Assembly (NCBI GenBank): GCA_009784145.1
Contig: WRCI01000014.1
Coordinates: forward strand, 1-17,046
Direction: 5' to 3'
DNA from: Methanobrevibacter sp.
GTDB lineage: Archaea; Methanobacteriota; Methanobacteria; Methanobacteriales; Methanobacteriaceae
DNA: 17,046 nucleotides
Part shown: positions 1-7,365 of the stretch, in pieces
Layout: every line of letters starts with the position of its first letter
Numbering within the stretch: position 1 is the stretch's first letter
Position numbers and translations under genes: made by a program
Notes under the pieces: generated by a model
Told to the model about the DNA's origin: nothing
What the model saw: only the letters and a program-made list of their open reading frames with translations
The model's database searches: none

Positions 1-248
1 ATTATATAAAATATATAATTTGTTAATCTTATTTAAATAAATAACTATATTATAATTTATTAATTCAATATATAGTTAATTTTATTTAAATAATATCTAA
101 TTTATAATTTAAATAATTCAATTTAGTTATATTAAATTTAGTTATAATTAAATTTATTTATATTAAATTTACTTATATAATACATTTTATACCATATATA
201 AAAAATTATATAATAAATATAGAATATATAATAAATATAACTATGTAA
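1..248. other. AT-rich intergenic region downstream of the ATP-grasp gene
   Basis: This is almost pure A/T sequence with degenerate short direct repeats (for example three near-copies of an ATTAAATTTA-type unit of about 16 bp around 131-180). I see no coding frame, RNA gene or clear promoter. It contains the 3' flank of the minus-strand ATP-grasp gene. Confidence 0.6.
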
Positions 249-1442
249 TCATATTTTATTTAAATTAAAATACTCATATTTATCTCCAATTAATTTTTTA
301 GCTAATTTTTTAGTTTTATTCTTGGATTCTCCACTAATTGTAATACGTTCATAGTCAGGAGGTCCATGTACCACCCATGAATTTTTAGTGAATTTTTTTA
401 ATGGTTCGTCTTTTTTAAAACCCCTAAAATTACCAATAGGTATCTCTAAAGCAAAATAATCTTTTACTTCTTTTTCAATAGTATTAATGTCAAATTTTCC
501 AGAAACCATATCAATTAATTTTGTTAAAGGATGAATATTAGAACTTGCAGCTGTTAAATAACGTGTGCCACTAGGGCGAGTGTTAATTTCTAAAGCATAT
601 AACTGTTTATCTACTTTTGAGAATATAAAATCAATATCAATTATTCCTTCAGCTTTTAAAGATTTAGCTATTTTATAAGCAATATTCCTTAATTCATTAT
701 TATCCAAACCATCAATTTCAGCTGGAGCAGATTTGACTTTGTTTAATGGATGAATTCCCTCAATAGTTGTTTCTCCTTTATAAACAGGTACCAAAGGTAA
801 ATATTCATCATTAAACCCTAAAACCTCAATAGATAATTCACTACCTTCTATAAATTCTTCACAAAGAGTTTCACCAAATTCATAAATGTAATTCCTAAAT
901 TCATCAATATTAGTAGCTACAATAATATCTCTCCCACCTTGACCACTTCTCTGTTTTAAAACTAGAGGAAATTCAAAACTAATAGGATTTAATGAAGAAA
1001 CATCCACAATAGAATCTGATGAAGAGTTAGAAGCAATAGAAAGCGAAGGAGAAACAGAATCTATAATTCCATATTTAGGTGTAGTTATCTCGTTTTCAAC
1101 AAAAAATTCTTTTGTTTTAATTTTATCAGAACTAATTCCTATAGAATAAGTATTAGATGCTATAAATGGGATTTTTAACTCACTTTCTGCTTTTTCTTTA
1201 GCTATAGCTACATCCATTAAAGGATCATCAAGACCAATAAGAGAAATAATTCCATCAACTTTTTCAGATTTAGCTATTTTTAGAGGTTCATCCATCCCTC
1301 TTGGAACAATAAAATACTTATCAGAAAGATCTAGATTAAGAGCATCTGGATTTGATTCTGTTAATATACTTTCAATAGATTCTTCCTCTAAATAAAATCC
1401 AAGATCATCAAATAATCGAGATCCAATAAATAAAATTTTCAT
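249..1442 (-). CDS. ATP-grasp domain protein (carbamoyl-phosphate-synthase-like ligase)
   Basis: This 397-residue protein has an ATP-grasp fold. An N-terminal Rossmann-like pre-ATP-grasp domain (KILFIGSR at 2-9) precedes the nucleotide-binding segment (FPLVLKQRSGQGGRDII, about 158-174) and the Mg/ATP-binding C-terminal segment (ALEINTRPSGTRYL). ATP-grasp enzymes join a carboxylate to an amine or thiol via an acyl-phosphate; the substrate here cannot be read from sequence. Related archaeal proteins are often labelled CPSase large-subunit-like, but at one third of the length of CarB this is not carbamoyl-phosphate synthase. Residues about 129-155 are a serine-rich stretch inserted just before the ATP-binding motif, probably a flexible loop. 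The ATG start lies 3 nt after a GTGAT that belongs to the first unit of a 22-bp tandem array filling its whole 5' region. The family call is firm, the function is not. Confidence 0.8.
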   Translation of the reverse strand: MKILFIGSRLFDDLGFYLEEESIESILTESNPDALNLDLSDKYFIVPRGMDEPLKIAKSEKVDGIISLIGLDDPLMDVAIAKEKAESELKIPFIASNTYSIGISSDKIKTKEFFVENEITTPKYGIIDSVSPSLSIASNSSSDSIVDVSSLNPISFEFPLVLKQRSGQGGRDIIVATNIDEFRNYIYEFGETLCEEFIEGSELSIEVLGFNDEYLPLVPVYKGETTIEGIHPLNKVKSAPAEIDGLDNNELRNIAYKIAKSLKAEGIIDIDFIFSKVDKQLYALEINTRPSGTRYLTAASSNIHPLTKLIDMVSGKFDINTIEKEVKDYFALEIPIGNFRGFKKDEPLKKFTKNSWVVHGPPDYERITISGESKNKTKKLAKKLIGDKYEYFNLNKI

Positions 1443-1445
1443 AAT

Positions 1446-1753
1446 ATCACTAAATAAAGATTAAAATATCACTAAACAAACATTAAAACATCACTAAACA
1501 AACATTAAAACATCACTAAACAAACATTAAAACATCACTAAATAAACATTAAAACATCACTAAACAAACATTAAAACATCACTAAACAAACATTAAAATA
1601 TCACTAAACAAACATTAAAATATCACTAAACAAACATTAAAACATCACTAAATAAACATTAAAATATCACTAAATAAACATTAAAATATCACTAAATAAA
1701 CATTAAAATATCACTAAATAAACATTAAAATATCACTAAATAAACAATGAATA
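1446..1753. repeat. 22-bp tandem repeat, 14 units, upstream of the ATP-grasp gene
   Basis: Unit starts fall exactly every 22 bp (1446, 1468, 1490 ... 1732). On the plus strand each unit reads atcactaaaYaaacattaaaaY, with C/T variants only at two positions. The first (gene-proximal) unit has one extra change (cat to gat) and the last unit is degenerate at its end. The array fills the gap between the HycI-like gene and the ATP-grasp gene. Read on the minus strand, the transcribed direction, each unit contains GTGAT, which can pair with the 3' end of archaeal 16S rRNA, followed six bases later by ATG TTT RTT TAG in units 2-13. There are no spacers, so this is not CRISPR. Confidence 0.95.
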
Positions 1754-1761
1754 GATGCTAA

Positions 1762-2268
1762 TTAATTTAAGTATGGAATAATAATTTCTTTAATACTATT
1801 TGCTTTTTTAACAATAACTGGAGATAGTTCTTCTCCAAGGTTCATAGAAAATGGTTCAATTCCAATAAATAATAATTCAAAATCAAAATCATTTTTCAAA
1901 TACCTTATTAAATATGATAAAGACATTGAATGAGTAGAAGCATTTATATTAGCTATTTCATTTTCATTTATGCATTTAATAGTTCCAGGATTAGAATCCA
2001 TTAAAGCAGCATCAATTATCAATAGATGACTAGGTTTTTCTTTTTTTATTAGCCCTGTGAAATTTTCAGGAGCTGAACCTCCATCAATTAATATTATATT
2101 ATTTTTAGTGGTAAAATTATCTATATCATCCACACTAAATGAGATTTCTAATTCATTTTCAATTAAATTAATAATATAAGGACCTAAAGCATCATCCCCT
2201 CTTAATTCATTACCTATTCCAAGAATAATTAATTTATCATAATTTTTTAAAAAATCTTTTAGCTTCAA
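1762..2268 (-). CDS. hycI: HycI-like hydrogenase maturation protease (peptidase M52)
   Basis: This 168-residue nickel-dependent endopeptidase would remove the C-terminal tail of a [NiFe]-hydrogenase large subunit once the Ni-Fe site is assembled. The family signature is present: GIGNELRGDDALGP (17-30) with the metal-binding acidic pair D25/D26, a second acidic site in IIDAALMD (D86), and a histidine in STHSMSL (H113), matching the D/D/H ligands of HycI. The length is normal for the family. The hydrogenase it serves is not in the window; in Methanobacteriales the candidates are F420-reducing, F420-non-reducing and membrane Eha/Ehb hydrogenases. The modelled start is TTG at 2268, but the clear GGTGAT site at 2284-2289 lies 15 nt away, which is long; an in-frame ATT at 2274 would be 9 nt away. 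The exact N-terminus is therefore uncertain by a few residues. Confidence 0.85.
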   Translation of the reverse strand: MKLKDFLKNYDKLIILGIGNELRGDDALGPYIINLIENELEISFSVDDIDNFTTKNNIILIDGGSAPENFTGLIKKEKPSHLLIIDAALMDSNPGTIKCINENEIANINASTHSMSLSYLIRYLKNDFDFELLFIGIEPFSMNLGEELSPVIVKKANSIKEIIIPYLN

Positions 2269-2360
2269 TTCAATTGAAATACTATCACCAATATTAATAA
2301 TATATTTTTAATATTATATTAAATTATATAAAATTATGTTATATTAAATTAAATTTAATA

Positions 2361-3392
2361 TTATATAAAATTAGCTTTAATAGTTTCTACACCTCCCCCC
2401 ATTATATATTCTAATTTAATAGAAATATTATTTTTATTTAAATTATTGTTTTTATTAGATAAATTTTGATTATTTTTGTTAAAATTATTTATATTAAAAT
2501 CTATTGGAATAAACATAGGTGGATTTAACATAGGTGTTGGTCCACAAATAATATTATCAGTAATTTTTGTGAAAGTTGTTATTTTTATACCAAATATTTT
2601 ATTATTATTTTCAAAATTATCATTTAAATTATATTTATTCAAATTAAAATCAATAATTGTTTTAAATTCTGGTGAAATATACTCACAAAAATCAAACTCT
2701 GCAAATTTTACAAAATCTCCTAATATTTCATATTTAGGTTTTTTTCCATGATATTCTTCATCTTCATAATGAATATAATCTTTTTCCATAAAAACAGGTT
2801 CAGCTATATTAATTATTCCTTTAGGAAGAATTTTTCCATTATCTTTTAAATATTTGCGAAAATTGTTTAAAACTATAAGTTCTTCTTCATCTATAAGAGC
2901 AGTATCTAAAGTTTCACATATAATTAAATCTATGAACTTTTCTTCATCGAACTTGTAGCTTGTAACATCATCATTAATAAATTTATAGCTTGAAACATCC
3001 TCACTAATAAATTTGTAGCTTGTAGCATCATCATTAATAAATTTGTAGCTTGTAGCATCATCATTAATAAAAATTACATTATCAATTTCGGCTTCTTTAA
3101 AAGATTTTTTTGCACATTCTATAATTTTATTATCTATTTCAATAGCTATTACAGAATCAAAACAAATAGAAGCAAAATAAGAAAGAACACCTGATCCAGA
3201 ACCAATATCAAGAGCTATTTTAGGTTTAAAATCACCAGAATTGGAAATTTCATTAGACCTCTTACTGGAAATTTCATTAGAACTTCTACTTGAAATTTCA
3301 TTAAAAATTTCAAAAATACCTTCATAAAATGCAGATAGCCTATCATTGTCATTTATTAGATTAGAATGATAAGGAGTTGTATAAAATTTCAT
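2361..3392 (-). CDS. PRMT-like SAM-dependent methyltransferase with internal repeat expansions
   Basis: This 343-residue class I methyltransferase has motif I LDIGSGSGVLSYF (61-73), the ribose-binding acid in AIEIDNK (about E85) and LIICETLDTALIDEEE (156-171). The last resembles the first Glu region of the PRMT/PrmA-like family, so the methyl acceptor may be a protein, but this is inference. Three low-complexity blocks interrupt the fold: an 8-residue repeat NEISS(R/K)(S/R)S at 31-50 before motif I, four copies of a 10-residue unit I(N/S)(D/E)D(A/V)(T/S)SYKF at 109-148 immediately after the third beta strand, and an Asn/Lys-rich segment at about 296-325 near the C-terminus. Without these the protein would be of ordinary size. 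The start has no obvious ribosome site. It follows herA after a repeat-filled gap of about 220 nt. Confidence 0.75.
   Translation of the reverse strand: MKFYTTPYHSNLINDNDRLSAFYEGIFEIFNEISSRSSNEISSKRSNEISNSGDFKPKIALDIGSGSGVLSYFASICFDSVIAIEIDNKIIECAKKSFKEAEIDNVIFINDDATSYKFINDDATSYKFISEDVSSYKFINDDVTSYKFDEEKFIDLIICETLDTALIDEEELIVLNNFRKYLKDNGKILPKGIINIAEPVFMEKDYIHYEDEEYHGKKPKYEILGDFVKFAEFDFCEYISPEFKTIIDFNLNKYNLNDNFENNNKIFGIKITTFTKITDNIICGPTPMLNPPMFIPIDFNINNFNKNNQNLSNKNNNLNKNNISIKLEYIMGGGVETIKANFI
2949..3068 (-). repeat. 30-bp in-frame tandem repeat (4 units) in the methyltransferase gene
   Basis: Four consecutive 30-bp units encode INDDATSYKF, INDDATSYKF, ISEDVSSYKF and INDDVTSYKF (residues 109-148). 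Two units have identical protein sequence. The first unit is continuous with the strand NVIF that normally leads to the acidic motif of the Rossmann fold, so it is probably the ancestral copy. Confidence 0.95.
3243..3302 (-). repeat. 24-bp in-frame repeat (about 2.5 units) in the methyltransferase gene
   Basis: The segment encodes NEISSRSS, NEISSKRS and a partial NEIS (residues 31-50). It lies between the N-terminal helix and motif I, in a position likely to form a flexible linker. Confidence 0.85.
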
Positions 3393-3427
3393 AATATTTC
3401 ATAATAATATTTATTTAATTAATTGAA

Positions 3428-3567
3428 ATTATATAAAATTAGATTATATAGGATTATATAAAATTAAATTATATAAAATTAAATTATATAAAATTAATTT
3501 ATATAAAATTAAATTATATAAAATTAGATTATATAAAATTAGATTATATAGGATTATATAAAAATAT
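3428..3567. repeat. 15-bp A/T tandem repeat between herA and the methyltransferase gene
   Basis: Units of attatataaaattaR recur every 15 bp from 3428 to 3567. They are interrupted twice by a shorter 10-bp attatatagg unit (3443-3452 and 3543-3552). The array occupies most of the gap between the herA stop and the methyltransferase start. TATA-like strings occur in every unit, but I cannot point to one as the promoter. Confidence 0.85.
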
Positions 3568-3610
3568 ATAAAATAAATAGAAAATAATCAAAAATTAATC
3601 AATATCTTAG

Positions 3611-5149
3611 CTAATAATCCCCACCTAAATTTTTTAAATCTTCTTTTTGTTCTTTAATATTAGCTACATCTTTAACTTTGATTGATTGCCACTCATCAAT
3701 AATATTAATGTCACCACCAACAGTTCTACCTGTGAATTCATCAATTTTTACAAGTGTTGGTATTTTTACCATCAGACCTAAAACTATTGCCTCACCAACA
3801 TTTAATGAAGGTAGTTGTTTTACAAGGTCTTCACTAAGACTTTCACTAGCTGATTGAACATGTCTTTGATCTTGAGGTTCAACAAGACGAAGAATAATCA
3901 TATTATTAGCTTGAGAAAGAGCATCAGGATCAACCGACTTTGGACTTTGACTTACCATACATAATCCCAAACCAAATTTCCTTCCCTCTCTTGCAATCCT
4001 ACTAATCCAATATTTAGAACTTGGATTTCTACTTTTTGGAGCTAAAATGTGGGCTTCTTCCATAATAAAGAAAACTGGAAATTCAAGAGGTTTTTCATAC
4101 ATACTCTCTTTTTTATTATGTAAAGCTAGTTTTCTTGCTTTTAATGCATTTCTAAGGACATGACTAACAATAACTTCAGCTGCAGATTCATCAGCTTGAC
4201 CTAAATCAAGAACATTAGCTACACCTAGTTTTAGCTGTGATAAAATATTTTTTCCATTAATATTAAGAAGATTATAATATTTATCCTGTAAATCATCCAT
4301 TTTATTGATTACATCCATAATCTTTGATTTTTCGGAAGAATTGATGTCTTTTCCCCTAAATGTCTCTGTGTTATACCATTTATCTAAAACATTCCTCATA
4401 ATTTCAATAAAATCTATTGTATCTGCTTCACCAGAAGTGACAATTGCATTTGCTTGTTTATAAGCTTCTCTAAAGTATCTCTCTTGAATATAAGCAGAAC
4501 TTGGAATATTAGCTAAAGCTTTTATCTCAGAAAAAGACATATAAATTGGATTAATTATTGGTTCGATTCTATTAACCTCACCATTTTCAAATTCAGCCCC
4601 AACATACTCACTATGCATATCAAAAATAAGAATACAGCCATTAGCTCTAAGAAGACCATCAATCAATACTGAAACTGTGTTAGATTTTCCAGCTCCAGTC
4701 ATTGCTAAAATAGCTAAGTGTCTTGAAACCATCTTATTTATATCAATTTCAACATCCACCGCTTCTTGACTAATAAGATTACCTATTTTTAAACTATTAT
4801 TGACTTTAAAAATCTTTCGTAAAACTTCTTCATCAGCCACTTTTATTTCAGTTCCAGGAGGAGCAGGAGTTCGTGGAATTTTAAGCCCTTCATCAATATC
4901 ACCTAAAATTCGCACATTACCTTTGATATAAAAATCTTCACCTTCAATTTCCCTAATCTTTTCAATAGTATTAGGATCATAAATATCTCCATTAAGAGAA
5001 ACACTTCCCCTAACAAGAGATTCAATCATTCCCAATACAGTTTTTCCATCATAATATAATGAAACATATTCCCCTACTTTAGGCATCTCCTTAGAAATAA
5101 AATTAACATCAATAAGAGAAGTTTCACCAATACATCTTCCAATAATCAT
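3611..5149 (-). CDS. herA: HerA DNA helicase/translocase
   Basis: This 512-residue hexameric ATP-driven DNA translocase of the FtsK-HerA superfamily works with the NurA nuclease in resecting DNA ends for homologous recombination. An N-terminal HAS beta-barrel (about 1-95, starting IIGRCIGETS) precedes the ATPase core. The core has Walker A MTGAGKSN (150-157), the post-strand segment LIFDMHSEY (174-182), Walker B FFIMEEAH (360-367, with catalytic Glu), the arginine-bearing RIAREGRKFGLG (384-395) and a sensor-like SQSPKS (400-405). The length is normal for archaeal HerA. The ATG start has GGTG at 5155-5158, 5 nt upstream. It lies about 105 nt downstream of nurA on the same strand, the expected partner. 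The usual mre11 and rad50 companions are not adjacent here. Confidence 0.95.
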   Translation of the reverse strand: MIIGRCIGETSLIDVNFISKEMPKVGEYVSLYYDGKTVLGMIESLVRGSVSLNGDIYDPNTIEKIREIEGEDFYIKGNVRILGDIDEGLKIPRTPAPPGTEIKVADEEVLRKIFKVNNSLKIGNLISQEAVDVEIDINKMVSRHLAILAMTGAGKSNTVSVLIDGLLRANGCILIFDMHSEYVGAEFENGEVNRIEPIINPIYMSFSEIKALANIPSSAYIQERYFREAYKQANAIVTSGEADTIDFIEIMRNVLDKWYNTETFRGKDINSSEKSKIMDVINKMDDLQDKYYNLLNINGKNILSQLKLGVANVLDLGQADESAAEVIVSHVLRNALKARKLALHNKKESMYEKPLEFPVFFIMEEAHILAPKSRNPSSKYWISRIAREGRKFGLGLCMVSQSPKSVDPDALSQANNMIILRLVEPQDQRHVQSASESLSEDLVKQLPSLNVGEAIVLGLMVKIPTLVKIDEFTGRTVGGDINIIDEWQSIKVKDVANIKEQKEDLKNLGGDY

Positions 5150-5226
5150 TATAACACCAAATTGAATAATATTAATTAATCATAAATGAATTTACAATAT
5201 TCACTAATAAATTTGCAAGATTCCCC

Positions 5227-5268
5227 AATAAAATTACAACATTTTTAAATAAAATTACAACATTTCCC
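5227..5268. repeat. 21-bp direct duplication spanning the nurA stop codon
   Basis: An 18-bp core (aataaaattacaacattt) occurs at 5227-5244 and again at 5248-5265, with a 21-bp period. The second copy contains the last nurA codons and its TAA stop (5255-5257). The first copy repeats the same codons and stop downstream. Confidence 0.85.
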
Positions 5269-6370
5269 TACCAGTTTTTTCATAAATTCCAATAATATTA
5301 GATAATTGTTCAATATCTTTCTTTTTAATAATAACATCATGATGAGCTTTTTTAAGAAGATAAGGATAACCCTCAGTAGAATCTTTCGAAATAATACTAA
5401 TAATTTCCCTAATCTTAGTTTCATCAGCTTTATAAGGCAATTCAATCTTTAAAATATTCTTATTATCTTCTAATCTCACATAAAAAGTAGTAAATACCAA
5501 ACTCTTAAAAAAATCATTTTTGACAGGGAATTCACGTTTAAATTGATCTTTTTTGCCAGTGATATATTTTGGACGAAATGAATAACCCATACCTTGAGTA
5601 TGCTTAGTAAAAATAGCTATATCTGGACTTTTAGCATTAAAATAATCATAAACTGCAGAAGTTTTAGAAATAGCTATAATTTTATCATTATATTTTAATA
5701 GATTAGATAAAGCTAATAGTTTTTCAACATTTTCAAGATAATTTTCAATTTTTTCAAAATTCCGAAAACTGTTTTTACCTTTAATATTTTCAAATTTGTT
5801 TTTTAAAACATTATTTACTAATTTCTTAGAATAAATTTCAACTTCATGATTTTCTATATATTTAATCTCTTCATTTAATTTATCTTCAGCAAGATCCAAT
5901 ACTTCAGATATAATATCTTGAGAAATGTCTTTTTTAAGAGGGTATGACCTTATTAAATCTCCAAAAAGAGAACCATCATATAAATAATAATCAATATTAT
6001 GTGTTTTAATAGCTTTTAAAGCATTTTTAACCTCAAATAATCCCATATAATTTCTAATTCTATCTTTTGAAAATTTACCATGAGACATTGTATTTATATC
6101 AGAACTTTCAATTTTAGATAGTTTATTGGTCGAAAGTTTTTCATTATATATTAAAGTTTCACTAGCTACAGCATAGAAATAAAAACTTAAAAACTTCTTT
6201 TCATGTTTACTGCCATCACCAGCAGCTATAGTTAAATCACCCACATATTTAGGAATTTCTTCATTTTTCCAAAATTTAGAAATATCTAGATTATTGTCCC
6301 TATAATCATCAAGCTCTTCAATAATTGTTCCTTTTTTTTCTATAGCTTTTGTGTAAAGTGATTCTAACAT
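5255..6370 (-). CDS. nurA: NurA 5'-3' nuclease
   Basis: This 371-residue single- and double-strand DNA nuclease partners HerA in DNA-end resection. It has the RNase-H-like NurA signature: motif I IAAGDGSKHEKK (48-59, metal-binding D52), motif II YDGSLFGDLI (131-140, D132), the conserved MGYSFRPKY segment, and the C-terminal EGYPYLLKKAHHDVII motif with the conserved histidines. The length fits archaeal NurA. The ATG has AGGA (6378-6381) 7 nt upstream. The gene starts 17 nt after the DNA methyltransferase stop, so it is probably transcribed with the R-M genes, and it is followed by herA. Confidence 0.93.
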   Translation of the reverse strand: MLESLYTKAIEKKGTIIEELDDYRDNNLDISKFWKNEEIPKYVGDLTIAAGDGSKHEKKFLSFYFYAVASETLIYNEKLSTNKLSKIESSDINTMSHGKFSKDRIRNYMGLFEVKNALKAIKTHNIDYYLYDGSLFGDLIRSYPLKKDISQDIISEVLDLAEDKLNEEIKYIENHEVEIYSKKLVNNVLKNKFENIKGKNSFRNFEKIENYLENVEKLLALSNLLKYNDKIIAISKTSAVYDYFNAKSPDIAIFTKHTQGMGYSFRPKYITGKKDQFKREFPVKNDFFKSLVFTTFYVRLEDNKNILKIELPYKADETKIREIISIISKDSTEGYPYLLKKAHHDVIIKKKDIEQLSNIIGIYEKTGREML

Positions 6371-6387
6371 GTTTATTTCCTATTGTA

Positions 6388-7365
6388 TTATAAATATTTT
6401 TTAATTTTCTTTGCAATTGCCTCAGATAATTTAACAGGAACTGCATTACCAATCATCTTATATCCATCTGCTATATTTTCATAATAAAAAATAAACTCAT
6501 CTGGGAAAGTTTGAATTCTAGCACATTCTCTAACAGACAATCTCCTGTATGGTTTAGGTGAATTTGGATCAAAAATATGTTTATCCTTTTCTACTTTAAC
6601 CATTTTATTAGACTGAGGATGGCAAGGAGCATGTCTTCCTCCAGCTTGTATAGTAAATGAAGGTTCATCCCAACATCGAACTCTGTTTCTTGACATATAC
6701 ATTGATGAAAAATCACCAATCATGTATTCGTGATTTGGAATCTCTAAATAATTAATTGAATTAGCTTTGTTTTTGTTCCTAGCTGGTAAAGGATCTGGAA
6801 GATCATTAATAGCATCTTTTAGAGTTAATTTATTTTTTAAAGGTTTAGGAAAAGAAAAATTTTTAGATAATTCTTCATGAAAACCAACTACAAAAACTCT
6901 TTTTCTATCTTGAGGAACTCCATAATCATTAGCATTTAAAACTTTATAAGTAGTATTATAACCCAATTCATTTAATGAATTTACAAACTTATCAAATTCA
7001 TCTAAATGAGTTTTACAAACCATTCCTGGGACATTTTCAGCTAAAAAAAACATTGGTTTTTTAGCTTTAATTAATCTCACATAATGATATAATAATTGAC
7101 CTCTAGGATCTTCAATTCCTTTCATAGCTCCTGCTAAGCTCCAACTTTGACAAGGTGGTCCTCCTACAAAACCAATAATATCATCAGGTATTTCATGAGG
7201 TTTTATATCTTCAATAGCTTTTCTATTGATTTTTAAACCATGATTTCTTTCAAAAGTTTTCCAACAGCCTTTCCAATTATCATTAGCAAAAACAAAGTCA
7301 AAACCTGCATTGGAAAAACCTAAGTCTAATCCACCAGCTCCTGAAAAAAATGATGCCACTTTCAT
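6388..7365 (-). CDS. Type II DNA (cytosine-5) methyltransferase, HaeIII-like, predicted GGCC
   Basis: This 325-residue m5C methylase has the family motifs in standard order: motif I FFSGAGGLDLGF (6-17), motif IV GGPPCQSW (68-75, nucleophile C72), motif VI AENVPG (109-114), motif VIII QDRKRV (152-157), a target-recognition region at about 162-275, motif IX RRLSVRECARIQTFPDEF (274-291) and motif X GYKMIGNAVPV (301-311). The segments GGPPCQSW, DPRGQL, MSRNRVRCWDEPSFTIQAGGR and the C-terminus closely recall M.HaeIII from memory, including the recognition region, so GGCC is the likely target. Its ATG overlaps the nuclease TGA by 4 nt (ATGA). An AAGGT at 7376-7380 inside the nuclease gene can serve as ribosome site. 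It would protect host GGCC sites from the upstream nuclease. Confidence 0.93.
   Translation of the reverse strand: MKVASFFSGAGGLDLGFSNAGFDFVFANDNWKGCWKTFERNHGLKINRKAIEDIKPHEIPDDIIGFVGGPPCQSWSLAGAMKGIEDPRGQLLYHYVRLIKAKKPMFFLAENVPGMVCKTHLDEFDKFVNSLNELGYNTTYKVLNANDYGVPQDRKRVFVVGFHEELSKNFSFPKPLKNKLTLKDAINDLPDPLPARNKNKANSINYLEIPNHEYMIGDFSSMYMSRNRVRCWDEPSFTIQAGGRHAPCHPQSNKMVKVEKDKHIFDPNSPKPYRRLSVRECARIQTFPDEFIFYYENIADGYKMIGNAVPVKLSEAIAKKIKKYL

Noticed and set aside
249..1442. Naming the ATP-grasp gene carB or pylC
   Set aside because: It is much shorter than CarB, and no pyrrolysine genes are nearby, so only the superfamily can be stated.
1446..1753. A CRISPR array
   Set aside because: The 22-bp units follow each other without spacers, and no cas genes are present.
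2476..2751. Plus-strand open frame
   Set aside because: It is antisense to the methyltransferase gene over its low-complexity C-terminus, with no ribosome site and a composition typical of a reverse-frame shadow.
5245..5445. Minus-strand open frame rich in Leu, Lys and Ile
   Set aside because: It lies in another frame within the 3' part of nurA, which has clear family motifs.
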